DNA from: Eutreptiella sp. 'Long Island Sound 2002'
Lineage: Eukaryota > Euglenozoa > Euglenophyceae > Eutreptiales > Eutreptiaceae
DNA: 64,000 nt
Assembly (NCBI GenBank): GCA_964036045.1
Contig: OZ038385.1
Coordinates: 23,962,353-24,026,352 of the forward strand
Reading direction: 5' to 3'
Below the pieces are notes generated by a model. The model did not search any database. It was not told the origin of the DNA and worked only from the letters and a program-made list of their open reading frames with translations. Position numbers and translations under genes: made by a program. Shown piece by piece: positions 12,156-23,100 of this stretch (the stretch's first letter is position 1; each line of letters opens with the position of its first letter).

Positions 12156-12401
12156 TTAACAAACAACATTGGTCCCACAGGTGTGGGTGTCAACACATTC
12201 AGCACAATAGTGCTCTTCACACTCACCACAAATTGTGATGGTGGAACACTTTTGACAACACAACACACACACTTCTGCCTCATCTTTCGTGGTGGCCGAG
12301 TTGCTTTTGTCAGTCCAAACATGAGGCGGGACATGCTCCCATAGTCCATGGGGGGGGTGACGCACCTGCCTGCGAATGCAAAATTGCGCAAAATGCAACA
12401 A
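12156..12401 (-). pseudogene. Cys-rich zinc-finger-like exon or fragment
   Basis: The minus-strand frame ends in a Cys/His-rich module: CVLCCQKC, then five residues, CGEC, EEHYCAEC, VDTHTC, with a stop at 12156. Spacing resembles B-box or related treble-clef zinc fingers, which would bind zinc and mediate protein or nucleic-acid contacts. The sequence before it contains no clear start, so it is an exon or a decayed remnant. It lies among repeats, and mobile-element origin is possible. Confidence 0.4.
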
Positions 12402-12454
12402 AATACCGACTAACTGGTGCTGACTGGGTCCCCTTGGTGGGGAGAAATCAATAT

Positions 12455-12720
12455 AGCTACATCACCCCTGCCTTCTCGGGGTGGGGAGAAATCAACCCAG
12501 TAAGGAGTGGATGTGGTGGAAACGAGCAAAAAAAGGATGAAAATGGGTGAAACTGGGTGAGAATCCAAATATACCATATCCCCAATGTGAAAGAAGCATC
12601 AAAATACCCATTTTCAAACAACAATAATGCCCATAGTATCACAAAGTATGGGGTTCTAGGACGGCTAGACATCCAAATAGTTGCACTGCATGCGCACTGC
12701 GCTTAGTGCACCCCCTAAAA
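12455..12720. repeat. Dispersed repeat family A, copy 1
   Basis: It aligns over about 265 bases with 17010-17290 in the same orientation: CATCACCCCTGCCTTCTCGG, GAGTGGATGTGGTGGAAA, AAATGGGTGAAA, AAGAAGCATC, ATCACAAAGTATGGG or ATCTCAAAGTATGGG, ending with TTGCACTGC and GCGCACTGCG. Identity is roughly four bases in five by eye. Confidence 0.85.
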
Positions 12721-12800
12721 GGTCACTGGTCGGGCACGGCCCAATGGCCCGCTTAGTGCACCCCCTAAAAGGTCACTGGTGGGGCACGGCCCAATGGCCC
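12701..12800. repeat. Perfect-length 50 bp tandem duplication
   Basis: Bases 12701-12750 and 12751-12800 are identical except one position (C at 12731, G at 12781). Each unit starts GCTTAGTGCACCCCC and ends CCAATGGCCC. Confidence 0.97.
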
Positions 12801-12805
12801 AGGAA

Positions 12806-13720
12806 CCAGCAATGTTTTGCCGTGTGACCAGCGGGTGGTTCAAAAGTTTGAAAGCCAAAAAGTGCCGTGGAACCAGGGGGTGGGTCTGGCACACGGTGGG
12901 GCTACCGAAAAAAATCGGACATTTCGGATTGCTGCAGCACACCACAGACCCATGTTACAGCAACAGACGCAAATGCCATTCCCAGCCAATCATGCCAAAC
13001 CCCAGCACATGCACCCATGCGTATTCCAACCAAACAATGGAATCACAAAGTCCATGGTCCCAGGAGTGGCAGAAACAACACCAAGCGCTGTTTGGACAAG
13101 GCGTTGTTTGCACACGGGGACCACCAGTTGAGGCCCCCGCATCCTCCTCTGCAGTTCCAGCATCCCCACACTCTCATTTCAGAACGGGTACGGCTCTGTG
13201 ATGGATCACTCTCTGAATTCATTTGGGGTTGTGCAGCAGCTCTTCTGTGTAGAATTGTGGACGGGGTGTTGAGGACGAAGTTGATGCTTCGGCCTGTTCC
13301 ACAGCACCTCACATTTCCCTGCGCCTGAACAAAGTGCATCATGTTCTCTGCAAATGGGTGTTGCAAGAAGTGCTGGTTGCGAGCCAGGGCAGGGCCCCGG
13401 CACCCCCTCCCGTGACCAGCAGAGGGTTGAGCAGCCCGGCACAGCCACCGCAAGAACGTGCAGTCGCACGACACAAGAAAGCGATCTTTGAAGGGCCCTC
13501 TGCGGTGAACAACTGCAGCGCTGTTCGGTCTGCCGCACAGGGGCAGGGCTCTCCAATATGCGCCCGTCCCTCAATGTCTCCAAGGCCTTGGTCCTTTTGG
13601 GGACTCCCATGGCGGTTCATTTGGCCACTATTTGCGTCCTTGGCGAATACCAGACGTTGACCCATCACTTCAAAGTCAGTGTTTGCACGTCTTTTGACCC
13701 TGCCGCACCGGCGCAAATCG
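12806..13720. pseudogene. Decayed mobile-element ORFs
   Basis: Near 12806 a segment (GCAATGTTTTGC, GTGTGACCAG, GGTGGTTC) recurs at about 21335-21375. On the minus strand, 13716-13340 (VMGQRLVFAKDANSGQMN) and 13474-13050 (HPFAENMMHFVQAQGNVRC) read as two frames of one protein separated by a frameshift. No known domain was recognised. The combination of recurrence and frame breaks suggests an old element. Confidence 0.3.
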
Positions 13721-14775
13721 ACTCCCGGTCGAGACGGCCATCATTTTTGCGCGTCACCTTCCCCTCCCCATGGCAGTCTCAGACCACAGCCACCGGTTCC
13801 GGGCCTCGGGGAACATTGATTCATGAGAACAAAGGCAATCCGCGGCCCATCCCGTCGCGTCTGCTGATATCTGGCCTCAATGGCGCAGGAACGCAGGCAA
13901 TACATGTAAGCGATGGGGTCGTGCTGCAGCACTTGGGTGCTCCTCAGTGCTGTCCTGCATTGCCCCCGCATGCTCCCCACCCCCACCCCAGGGACGCACC
14001 GCGCCCCCTCCCGCCCCTGTCCCTCCCAATGGCATCCTGGACGTAAGGTATTCGTTTGGTAATTGGCATTGTGGGTGATGGTGTGCCTGCTTTGTGTGAC
14101 ATTCGCCCGTGTGTCATTGCACCCATCTGCAGGTTACGGCGGGTACTCGGTGTATTGCCCATCGACGTGGGCTGTCCAAGGCTTGGGTGAGGCCCAGAGG
14201 TCCGAGCTGTTGCCCATCAAAGTGCAACAGAACACTGTGCCACACCGGGGCGCAGTGGGGGGGCTGTTCTTGTCTTGCGAGGGTTGTGACACTTCATGCG
14301 GGTGAATGGCTGACAGCCGTTTTATTAATGCGGGTGAGTGACAGTCTGTTCAGCACTGTAGATGACTGTGGAGGAGGCAATGAGGGCTCCTGTGGTGGGC
14401 CAGCGCGGTCCTGAAAAAGCAAAAGCTTCCACTGCCGACGACAGCACCATCGGTCAGCAACGGACGCCAAAATTTTAGCAAGTACCGCCGCTCGCGCTGC
14501 CATCACCGTCGAATCCCTGTCCCCTCCACCCCGCGTCAGCCACCCTTACCACAGCGTCGGTGGGGCTGTCCATAACATACCTGACATCCACTGAAATGAG
14601 ACCTCAAGGACGGCTCTCAGGCAGGCCCACGTGGGCTTGTTGGGGTTGGGGTTATGCAGAGTGACAGAATTTGATCAGAATGACAGAGGGTTTTTGGAAA
14701 ATCAGAGGAAACACTGCCGCCCTGCAAGTTGTGGAGGGTGGAAGAGGATCGAGCCCACAACTGGAACTTCAGGCC
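13721..14775. other. No supported gene
   Basis: Short antisense-overlapping frames only, in a C-rich region around 13970-14040. Nothing recognisable. Confidence 0.35.
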
Positions 14776-14780
14776 AATGC

Positions 14781-15052
14781 TCAGAATATCAAAATGCGGA
14801 TCCAACTCGAAGGACCGTTGTACAAGAGGCACCTCGGCGGCAAAAATACGCTCTCCGCGTCCAACACAGACGCGTGTGGCTCCATGATGCAACTGTAAAT
14901 ATCCGCTCTCATCCACAGGTGGTCCCCTTCGGCGCAACGCTGCCCACAACTCAGCAAAACACCAGCCCACAAACACTCCGCAATCAAGAGGGCGTACTGC
15001 TCGTGATCGGAGAGTGAAATGCCGCACGCCGTTCTGGAACCAAACCTCGCAA
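14781..15052 (-). CDS. Possible GC-rich exon, frame uncertain, function unknown
   Basis: On the minus strand an acceptor-like TTGGTTCCAG ends at 15053, and two frames stay open below it. One reads DHEQYALLIAECLWAG then MRADIYSCIMEPHASVLDAE and has GC-rich third positions. The other reads GVRHFTLRSRAVRPLDCGV and stays open to about 14617. A donor-like GAG/GTGCCTC lies near 14833. I favour the first frame on codon composition but cannot name a family. It lies downstream of the ARL2BP-like gene on the same strand. Confidence 0.3.
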
Positions 15053-15562
15053 CCGGTTGACGGCCGCAGCAGCGGGCCGTAGGACTGCGATTTTCTGCCC
15101 TTCCAGGTCCATTTACTTGGGACTCATGAAGCCTGGCTGCTTGGCATCATATTGTTATCATACTGTAATCCGGCGAAGGGTGGCTGCCCTCGTGACAAAT
15201 GCCCACTCACGCCTACCAAGGTCATTCCTGGCGTCTCTACATGGTGACACACCCTCTGGTAGACGTGCTGCAGAGCTGGTATTTCACTAACACGAGGCTG
15301 GCGGCTGGGCGGTTAAGGCACCCGTTGAAAGCTCATGATCCCAATAAACACGCACGGAGTTGTGGTTGCCACACGCTCATGCGTCGAGGGTCCGGTACCA
15401 TTGCCGGGGTTAATGCCCCTGTCCCACAGCCCTCCCCGGCTCCAGCTTAATGCGGGCTTCGCACTGGCAAGTCTGTAACACCAGTCGCACAGGCAAAGGT
15501 CCAGCTCTCACTCAGTGCAGCAACAGTGCCAACAGGGGGCGTGTAGGCACGCGGCCTTACGA

Positions 15563-17980
15563 TCATTCCAGCGTTTCCAGAGCATCCCCAGTGGCGTCCA
15601 GTTCGAGCATTCCCTGGTAATCCTTCACAACACGGACAAAGTTACTGTAGTCTGTGGTCGCCAGGAGGTAATCGACGCTCAGGGGTGTGCCCTTGTCCGC
15701 CGTCTTGGCCGCAGATAAAAGCTGATCCTGAAGCGAGGACAGACGTGCATCTTTTGATTCGTACCCTCGCCCAAAGACCATCTCCCGCCTCATCCTCTTC
15801 GGCAACCTCGCATCACATGTAGTACGCTAAGCCCGAAAACCAAGATCTTGGTTTTGTCTCAGCAAGAAGCTTGGAGATGAGAGAGCACGTGTCATCATCA
15901 TGCGCCAACAACTCAGATTTCACAAGCAAACATCACGCATATCGAGTTGCCCCTACACACGGGACCCCCAAACTGCGCTGTCTAGGGAGGGAGGCCAAGA
16001 GGCAGAAGCGGCATGTTTGAGCGGAGGGACAACTGTCCCACTCTTGCCTACTGAAAATGTGTTTCCCCGCCGTCTGTGGACATACCACGCAGGCAATCCC
16101 CTCCTCGGGTGGACAGCCATGGTGTGACGCCCCCCCACTGCGCCCCCGACATGGTGTGAAGCATGTCAGCGCTGGCAGCGATAGAGGACGCTGCATGGGT
16201 AGACCATCGCCACGGTGGGATATGCATTCCACTCACCCACAGTAGCGCATTTCCCCCCCTTATCTCAACGCACACGGAGGATACAAATGACGTAGTCCGT
16301 ACCACATGTGCGCAACCGCCCTTATAGACCCCTCCGTTGCGTAGGTGCCGGACCTGCTTGCGCCTGCCACGAGGATCACGCGGGATTCAGTCATTCCCAC
16401 TCGCGGGCTCCACCATACTGCATGCTCCAGTGCCTGGGGGGAGGGGATGCACCCTCAACGAGCGGTAAACCGGGCCATGCGTGCGAGAAAAGGCATGTGG
16501 AATGTTTGTCGAGTGCAAAATTGCAGCACCCTTACCTTCTGCACAGGCTCCTTGCGCCACTTGGGGGGCGTCCTTGCACTGCGCGCGCACTGCGTGCTAC
16601 TTTTAGACCAGGTTCCCCCTGAAGAGCCCCCAGGGACACCCCTTCCAAACACCCTTAAAATTAGGTGATCCAAACTACCCTAGCTCAAGACAGTTGCAAG
16701 CTACCTTCCCTTCACATAAGACATCATGCACAATGGGAAATGCCATGAACGGCGATGGTCGCCACCCCAGGTATTGGTTAGGAATATAGGACACCGGGTG
16801 TCTAGAGACACAGGGGTTTCCATGGCCATGGCTTGGCCAAGCAACTCAATGGCAGTTAATCAGATTTGAATCAGAATCAGACCACAATATTTAAGTGAAA
16901 TTTCAGAGTATCCAGATTTTGGGGTGCTAGACCACTAGCCTTAACTTGGGTGGAAAATATCCACTTTATTGCCCCAGGTATCCATCTTGCATTGCCGATT
17001 CATCAATGTGGCTACATCACCCCTGCCTTCTCGGGGTCTCCATGGTGAGGAGAACTCAACCTAGAAAAGAGTGGATGTGGTGGAAATGAGCAAAAAAAAA
17101 AAGTGTGAAAAAAGGTTGAAATGGGTGAAATTGGGTAAAAATCCAAAAATGACACATTCCCAGTGTGCAAGAAGCATCCAAACCTACTCTCAAACACCAA
17201 TGATGCCCCTAGTATCTCAAAGTATGGGTCTCTAGTACGGCCAGACGCCCAAATTGCACTGCGCGCGCACTGCGCTAAGTGCGCCCCCTTTTTCTTGCGA
17301 GACCAACCCATTTCGAATTCCTGAACAGACTTAGTGCGTATCAGAGGCACAATTTGAGGATTAGATGATGAGGAGGCGGCGATGGTGGTGGCAGCCACAA
17401 GTTACACACAAGTTACACCACTGCTGATGTTTCCTCGAGAGCACACATGGAGGCGCCGGTCACAACAACAACAACACAACGGTCACAACAACAAGTCACG
17501 TGTAAACTGTGTGTGTTGCATGCAGATGCTACACCCACCTTTGCTTCGTGTTATGCAAAGTAATGACGACACACAGAAGATGTGCAAGCCAAGGACAGAC
17601 ATTGACCCCACCGTCCGAGGACAGGATCCGTGCAAGACCATGTGCAACGAAGCGCGCAGTTGATTTTAGATGGTGTGCAAATGTCGCTGTGGGCAGTGCC
17701 CCGTGCTGGTGTTCGAGACGTTAGTAAACACCGAGCATCAGACCTGCGAAATGCCGTGTTCAGCAAGAAATCTTTCCAGGTGCTCTTCGATCAAATTGGT
17801 GTACTGTCGGAAGGCCTGGTGATGCTGCAATGATTGCTCGCCAGCGGGGCTCGCTTCGGCTGCGAAAATCTTTTGGTGGCAAATGGCGTCACGCATGAAT
17901 CCGTTTATTGCCGCTGTCAACTCCGATGACCCAAAAAACGTCTCAAGTTGCATCAAAAGCTCCACGGAATTCTCTGCCAT
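15563..17980 (-). CDS. ARL2BP: ARL2BP/BART-domain protein, two exons
   Basis: A homologue of the ARF-like 2 binding protein, which in animals binds GTP-loaded ARL2/ARL3 and is linked to cilia and mitochondria. Exon 1 is 17980-17744 (79 codons, ATG start) and exon 2 is 15727-15563 with a TGA stop, giving 133 residues in phase 0. Exon 1 holds the BART helices: FFGSSELTAAINGFM, then FRQYTNLIEEHLERFLAEHG. Exon 2 holds the conserved end, VDYLLATTDYSNFVRVVKDY, which lines up with the LLTFTDFLAFKEMFLDY part of human ARL2BP. It is shorter than the human protein (163). The donor is CAG/GTCTGA and the acceptor CTTCAG. The ATG follows TTTGCACAGTG, which could itself be an acceptor, so a further upstream exon is possible. 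The intron carries dispersed repeats at 16558-17290. Confidence 0.8.
16558..16755. repeat. Dispersed repeat family B, copy 1
   Basis: It aligns with 18507-18690 in the same orientation: TTGCACTGCGCGCGCACTGC, TGCTACTTTTA, GAGCCCCCA, CACCCCTTCCAAAC, CAAACTACC, TAGCTCAAGACA, CACATAAGACATCATGCA. It lies in the intron of the ARL2BP-like gene. Confidence 0.85.
17010..17290. repeat. Dispersed repeat family A, copy 2
   Basis: Second copy of the family at 12455-12720, in the ARL2BP-like intron. It ends with the same TTGCACTGCGCGCGCACTGC motif that begins family B at 16574, so A and B may be the two ends of one element. Confidence 0.85.
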
Positions 17981-18506
17981 CACTGTGCAAACATTACAAA
18001 AAAGTTTCAGAGGGTAGTATTGCCACGTAACATGCACATGCGACAACTCTGCTTTGTTGTGTTTCACATTCTGGTGCACCACTTCTCTTTGTGTGCTCTC
18101 AAGAGTCTCTCAAAAGATATGCGTCCTGCTTTCCCCTTTAGAGGGGAGGTCACAAAGGCACCAACGAATTTCCAACACAATGGATCCACCACAGCAACAC
18201 GACTCCCCGTCCAATCCAATGGCAAACAGATAAGCATGTGTGCTCTACATGATACCTATTACAATCAGAAACCCAAGATCCCTCTACACTCTCGGTCATT
18301 GATTGCATCAAGCAAGCTAACCCTCTGTATACTAGCGTCTTTTTGCTCTTGTGTAAGCCTCTTGCACTCTTCTTGTACATGTCTGCCACTGTCTTGCTAT
18401 AATATCCTAGCAGTTGCTTCATCCACCCCATTTGTCTGCCGGTCTTGCATGTCTCCATGTTTCCACGAACATGTGCCTTTCCCTTCCTGTACCTTCTCCT
18501 TCTCTT

Positions 18507-18690
18507 GGGTAGTCCTTGCACTGTGCGCACACTGCGCGCTACTTTTACATTAGGTTGCCCCCAAAGAGCCCCCAAGCACACCCCTTCCAAACGCCCCTAA
18601 ATTTAGGTCACCCAAACTACCGTAGCTCAAGACAAATGCAAGCTACTTTCCCTCCACATAAGACATCATGCAAAATGTGGAAAGCCATGC
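18507..18690. repeat. Dispersed repeat family B, copy 2
   Basis: Aligns with 16558-16755 (see that entry). It lies upstream of the ARL2BP-like gene. A minus-strand open frame of 146 residues (18590-18150) begins inside it and has a Lys/Arg-rich middle but no recognised domain. Confidence 0.8.
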
Positions 18691-19340
18691 TAGTTTTACA
18701 GTAGGTTTACCTGGAAATGGTTGGCTGTTAACCCCCTCCCAAAATGCCCCCTAAGGAGAGCAAATCCTTGGGTACAAGACCTGTGTAAACATCCCTCATT
18801 CCCAAAAACATTGCACAAGCAAAGGGGCAACTCAACGAAGTACTCTGCAACCCATCCCCACGTGTGGGGATGGAGGGACAAAGCTTGACGTTAGGGCGGA
18901 AGATATGGATGCATGTCTCTAGTTTGAGGTTGGATGGTGACCTTGCCCTTTTCGCACATTTTTGACCCCTGCAGCATGGTGTTTAGATGGGCAACAAATG
19001 GAGTTTATGCACCGCCCTGTCTTGCCCTATCCGGTGCCTTCCAAGGTGAAAATACATAAGATGGCCCCTTGGGAGCAACCACCACCCTGGTTTGGGGTCT
19101 AGGTACCCCTAGTATTGCTGCAAGATTGTCGATTTTTCTGTCCCTTGTCCTAATAGCTGAGGGAAATTATAGCTCTTCTGGCCTAGCCACCAATACCGGC
19201 TGCTGGGTCGGGCAAGACTGCTACATCTCCGCGCCGTGCGCACGCTGTGTTACCTACTCCCCCCAACTTGTTTGGTTTTTGGATGCAAAATGAAAATGGT
19301 CATTGTTTTGATTCAATGAGACTGAACTAGTACCCGTTGT
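18691..19340. other. No feature seen
   Basis: Intergenic sequence without a convincing frame, RNA gene or repeat. Confidence 0.4.
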
Positions 19341-19344
19341 TGGC

Positions 19345-20075
19345 GGTACTACCCCCCACCCTTTGTAATAGCTACGCCAAAGTACGGAATTAATACGGTC
19401 CCTATGCCTACTGTAGCTTAGACAAGGGCGTGGCTGGCGCACGACACATACAACTACCGACACACACGTGAGTGAGTGCATGGTATGAGTGCACCTTGAC
19501 CTCCGCCCACGTTCCCAAAGGCATTGAAACACAAGGAAGCGTTTGAGACATGAATTTTCAGGTTCATACCCAAGTTCCTACAAGCAATGAGGCATGAGAA
19601 GCCTACAAATGTTCGGATTGGAAACCCTTCTTGCGATCATATACCATGCGGAACAACTGCACATGCTCACCACTTGAAGATGCCTTTGAAGATGTGTTTG
19701 CCCGAGGTTTAGGGGCTGGTTTTGGCTCGGGCAACTTCAAATTCTTGGGAATGAAATTGCCTTGCATGTGGTCTCTTGTAAAGTACAACTACCCATCAAA
19801 GACATGGGCCATTCCCCACACACCTCGGGCAGCCTTAGCCCAAATAACTTCATTGGGATTATCATCGGAGTCACTAGAATCATCACTTGAGGAAGAGAGG
19901 TCAGAAATGGGTTTATCCTCATGGTGTCCGTCCCCGAATGAGAATCAGTCACCAAACCCATGTGTTATGCAGCTGCACTACATTTGTACCGGATTAAAAT
20001 TAGGTACCAAATTAATACGGTCCCTATGCCTACTATAGCTTGGACAAGGGCGTAGCTATTACAAGGGGGGGGAAG
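19345..20075. mobile_element. Candidate non-autonomous element with terminal repeats around a PWWP-like fragment
   Basis: About 38 bases at 19345-19383 (TTTGTAATAGCTACGCC core) recur inverted at 20037-20075 (GGCGTAGCTATTACAAGG). In addition, about 50 bases around 19390-19437 (ATTAATACGGTCCCTATGCC) recur in direct orientation at 20010-20057. The interval holds PWWP-like copy b. A clean target-site duplication is not visible. Confidence 0.45.
19603..19925 (-). pseudogene. PWWP-like ORF, copy b, one internal stop
   Basis: The most complete copy of the family. Reading down the minus strand in a single frame: an acidic Ser/Asp stretch, EVIWAKAARGVWGMAHVFDG, a TAG stop at about 19789, LYFTRDHMQGNFIPKN, a Lys-Pro repeat (PEPKPAPKP), then GEHVQLFRMVYDRKKGF and a stop. 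The VIWAK, RG-W and hydrophobic strand pattern is like a PWWP or related chromatin-reader (Tudor-like) barrel, which binds methylated histone tails and DNA. This is inferred from motif layout only. Confidence 0.5.
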
Positions 20076-20967
20076 GTACAAAAAAAAGGTTCCGAAGATT
20101 TTATTCATAAGGTACCACAACCATTGCCTCAGAGTTCACATCATCATGTATGCTGTGCTACGCTATGAAGTGTTCCAGGTCCAATCCTTGAGCCAACCAC
20201 CACCCATATGTGACACGCGGGAGTGCAAAAGCGTTGTCCCTTGCAGCCTCCCAAATATGACAAACCAGCTTGGGCAGGCGGGGGCTACATACTGAAATAG
20301 GAGATGCAAATATCTACTTTGGCCCTCCACGGCCTATTCCCACCTCCTAACTCCCTAGGTTGGGCCACCAAACCCTCAAAGGATGTTACATTGAAAAATC
20401 TAGCATCGAGCTTACAACCTGGTTCCATGTTTACAATCAGGGAGCACTTGCATGCAATTTGCACATTAAAATACTTCTTGGCCCATCCACACCTCATCCT
20501 AGGGCTCAGAGAGGGGGGTGAGGGGGGCACTCCTTCGACTGTACCCCAAACTTAGGGTCGACCTCAGAGCCCTATAGGGACACTCAAACACACCAATTGT
20601 CCGAACCCTCACCCAGCGAAATCTTCAGTGACTTGAGCTGCATCGCATGATCATGCCCCCCACCGCATAGAAGCCACTCCCAACAAACGCCTGGTTGTGG
20701 CTAATTCTGGTTTTAACTGCCCTGCCGTGTCTGAGCAACACTCCAAATGACTGTAGAATGAGGCTACAAAACCTTGCCACAGCACTCTTCCGAGGGCAAA
20801 AACAGAAAACTTCACATGTGCACCCATCTTTGAGTGGTAATGGGTGTGCTGCGCTCAAAGTGTCCCCATACAAGAACACTCTTTGAACCTTGAAGAATTT
20901 CCATAATTTGCACAGACCCCTGTGATGAACCCTGCTCCCAATCTCAACAAACCAGAAAAATGGTTCA
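20076..20967. other. Weak open frames only
   Basis: Minus-strand frames at 20530-20285 and 20996-20625 have coding-like composition (KFFKVQRVFLYGDTLSAAHP in the second) but no recognised domain and no splice partner. They are left uncalled. They may be further mobile-element remnants. Confidence 0.3.
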
Positions 20968-21507
20968 GTGTCAAGCAGCATGTTTCCACACCCCACAGAC
21001 AGAGATGGCCAGTTGGTTTGTGATTTACAATTCGTGCTTCATGAAAAATTATTACAACCCGGGTGCTTGCAATGCATTCTTTCCATTTGCCCTGAACGGG
21101 TTACGTTTGCTACACACTCAATTGATGATCTCCCTTATAAACAGACTTTCAGACTCATTGCTTCTACAAATAACAAACCAGGGTTCCTTTTTCATGATGG
21201 AGTGAACGGACGCACCAACAATAGCAATTTCAAGATATCTACTTGCATCAATATGCACGTCGTCTTGATTGGAGTAAACCCATCACATACAACAGACTCG
21301 CAAGATGGAAAGGCACCCCCTCCCTGCCAAGAAAACAGCAATGTTTTGCTGTGTGACCAGCAGGTGGTTCTTGGACAGTGTTTAAAAAATTCCAGCGAGT
21401 TGTGCCCAGGGATGCATGCCCTTTCCTTTCTCAAAATGAAACAGATGGGCAATGAACACCAAAGGACAGAATTTCAGCAAAATGGACTGCAGTGCACCTG
21501 CAAATGA
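20968..21507 (+). CDS. Unassigned ORF of 179 residues, probably element-derived
   Basis: One of the few long plus-strand frames with balanced composition (DRDGQLVCDLQFVLHEK, later NSNVLLCDQQVVLGQCLKN). Its NSNVL-CDQ-VV segment is the same nucleotide stretch that recurs at 12806-12845, where it reads SNVLPCDQRVV. That suggests a dispersed protein-coding repeat. No domain is recognised. It overlaps PWWP-like copy c antisense at its right end. Confidence 0.3.
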   Translation: MSSSMFPHPTDRDGQLVCDLQFVLHEKLLQPGCLQCILSICPERVTFATHSIDDLPYKQTFRLIASTNNKPGFLFHDGVNGRTNNSNFKISTCINMHVVLIGVNPSHTTDSQDGKAPPPCQENSNVLLCDQQVVLGQCLKNSSELCPGMHALSFLKMKQMGNEHQRTEFQQNGLQCTCK

Positions 21508-21590
21508 GCATGGAATGACCGAATGTTCAACTGGTTCCAATGTAAAACCCCTCTTTCTGTGGTACACCATTCTAAATTCCTGTTTGTGGT
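21500..21590 (-). pseudogene. PWWP-like ORF fragment, copy c
   Basis: The minus strand reads QEFRMVYHRKRGFTLEPVEH, close to copy b (VQLFRMVYDRKKGF) and copy a (KKWHTEPV). The part before it is not recognisable. Confidence 0.45.
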
Positions 21591-21599
21591 GCCCTTTGG

Positions 21600-22620
21600 G
21601 GCCGGTTTTGTGCTGCGATGCGCCGGCCACCCGCATTTATGGCGTTCATGGCAATGTGGAGACGTTTGATCCGCTTCTTCTTTCTACCAACGAAGACCTC
21701 TGTTTGCTGAAGAAACACACTGCCAAGACCCCTGGTGGAAAAATGAACAAACACAACGTCTGGATGTTGTGGGGACATGTGGGTTGTCAGGACAGAGGAG
21801 GGGAGGGAGGGGGGGTAGCACGCTCCGCAGGGCACACGGGCACAACAACAGCTAGTGCATGTGCAGGTATGTGACTGAAGCGGTGAGCAAATTTGGTGGC
21901 CGCACCAACACCTCATTACCCAATGGCATCATCACTAACCTCCACACTAGACCCATCGTCTGACACTCAGGGGTTGGCCCCCTCGTCCGCAACTGCTCAC
22001 ATCTCGTTCCGCATCCTCTTTCGTGGCCGTTCACACACTCTCTTCCGCGTCCCCCTTTGCGTGTAACCCCCGCCCCAACCCTACTAACCCAGGTATCCTG
22101 GCTTCCTGATCTGATTGTGGGCGTGCCTGATACATCTGACTGGGGGCGGTAGGTCGAGTTTGAACCTCTCATGATACCGGCCACAGCAGCAGGGCATCAG
22201 AACAGTGAACAATTGTTTGCTGCATTCAGTTGTGAACCTCGCAGTTTGAGCACAGATTGAAGTGAGATCAATCCCCCCGCCCAGCTCCGGTGTATTGCAC
22301 ATTGTTGCATCACTCACACAGCATTGGGTTTTCATGGCTGCAGTGGATGTAGGGCAACATTTCAGGCATGCAGGACGATGTGTGTTACATGAGAATACAT
22401 GCATGTGGAACTCAAAGGCACCTGGGACAGAGTGTACGCATTTGCAAGGACGGATTTACTTTTCCACTGATTCTTCTATTCCTCGTTCGGTACCATAGAC
22501 AGTCCCATGCACAATGCCGATGAGCTTGTCTTTTACCGGCGCTCTGATGGCACTCTTGTTCCAGACACTGCTGTAGGTCCCAGTGCTCAGCCTGATACAG
22601 TGCAGATTGAGTACAAACGG
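21600..22620. other. No supported gene; Cys-rich minus frame
   Basis: The minus frame at 22404-22084 is Cys-rich (CNTHRPACLKCCP, MPCCCGRYHERF) and could be a remnant of an element-borne zinc knuckle. No start, domain or splice partner is supported. Confidence 0.3.
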
Positions 22621-22624
22621 TTCT

Positions 22625-22945
22625 AACAACGACTCAGGAACAGACCTTGCAGATGCCAATTCTGACTCTGAGGGGTCAGGTGCAGATCCTTCTGCAGATT
22701 AACAATGTGTAGATATTGTTTGGGCAAAGGTACCGAGAGGTGTATGGGCCTTGGTGCATGTTTTCGCTAACAAACTATGTTTTACACGGGACACCGTGGA
22801 TGATGATGCAGGCCCCAAGCTATTTAAGGTCCCAGAACCCAGCCGAAGCCTAAGCCGGCGCCCAAGCCCAAGGCAGCACCGACTGAAAAAATCCATCTCG
22901 TCCTGCATCACCCAGTCCAGCCACACTTGGATGCACGTTCACTGA
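22625..22945 (+). pseudogene. PWWP-like ORF, copy d, one stop and one frame change
   Basis: The plus-strand frame reads an acidic segment (NNDSGTDLADANSDSEGSG), a TAA at 22699, then VDIVWAKVPRGVWALVHVF and KLCFTRDTVDDDAGPKLFKV. A shift near 22835 then restores the Lys-Pro repeat PKPAPKPKAAP. The order matches copy b, which is on the opposite strand. Confidence 0.5.
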
Positions 22946-23100
22946 TCCATGATCCATGCTACCAACGAAATACCAAGCAGTAGAGAGGTTTTTGAGGCAC
23001 ATAACACCAGCAGTAAACCAGGGTTATGCTTTCTAGGAGCAATCTGCGATCACGTTGCACGAGAGCTGGAGTAGCACGCCAGGCCCCTGCATATGCCCTC

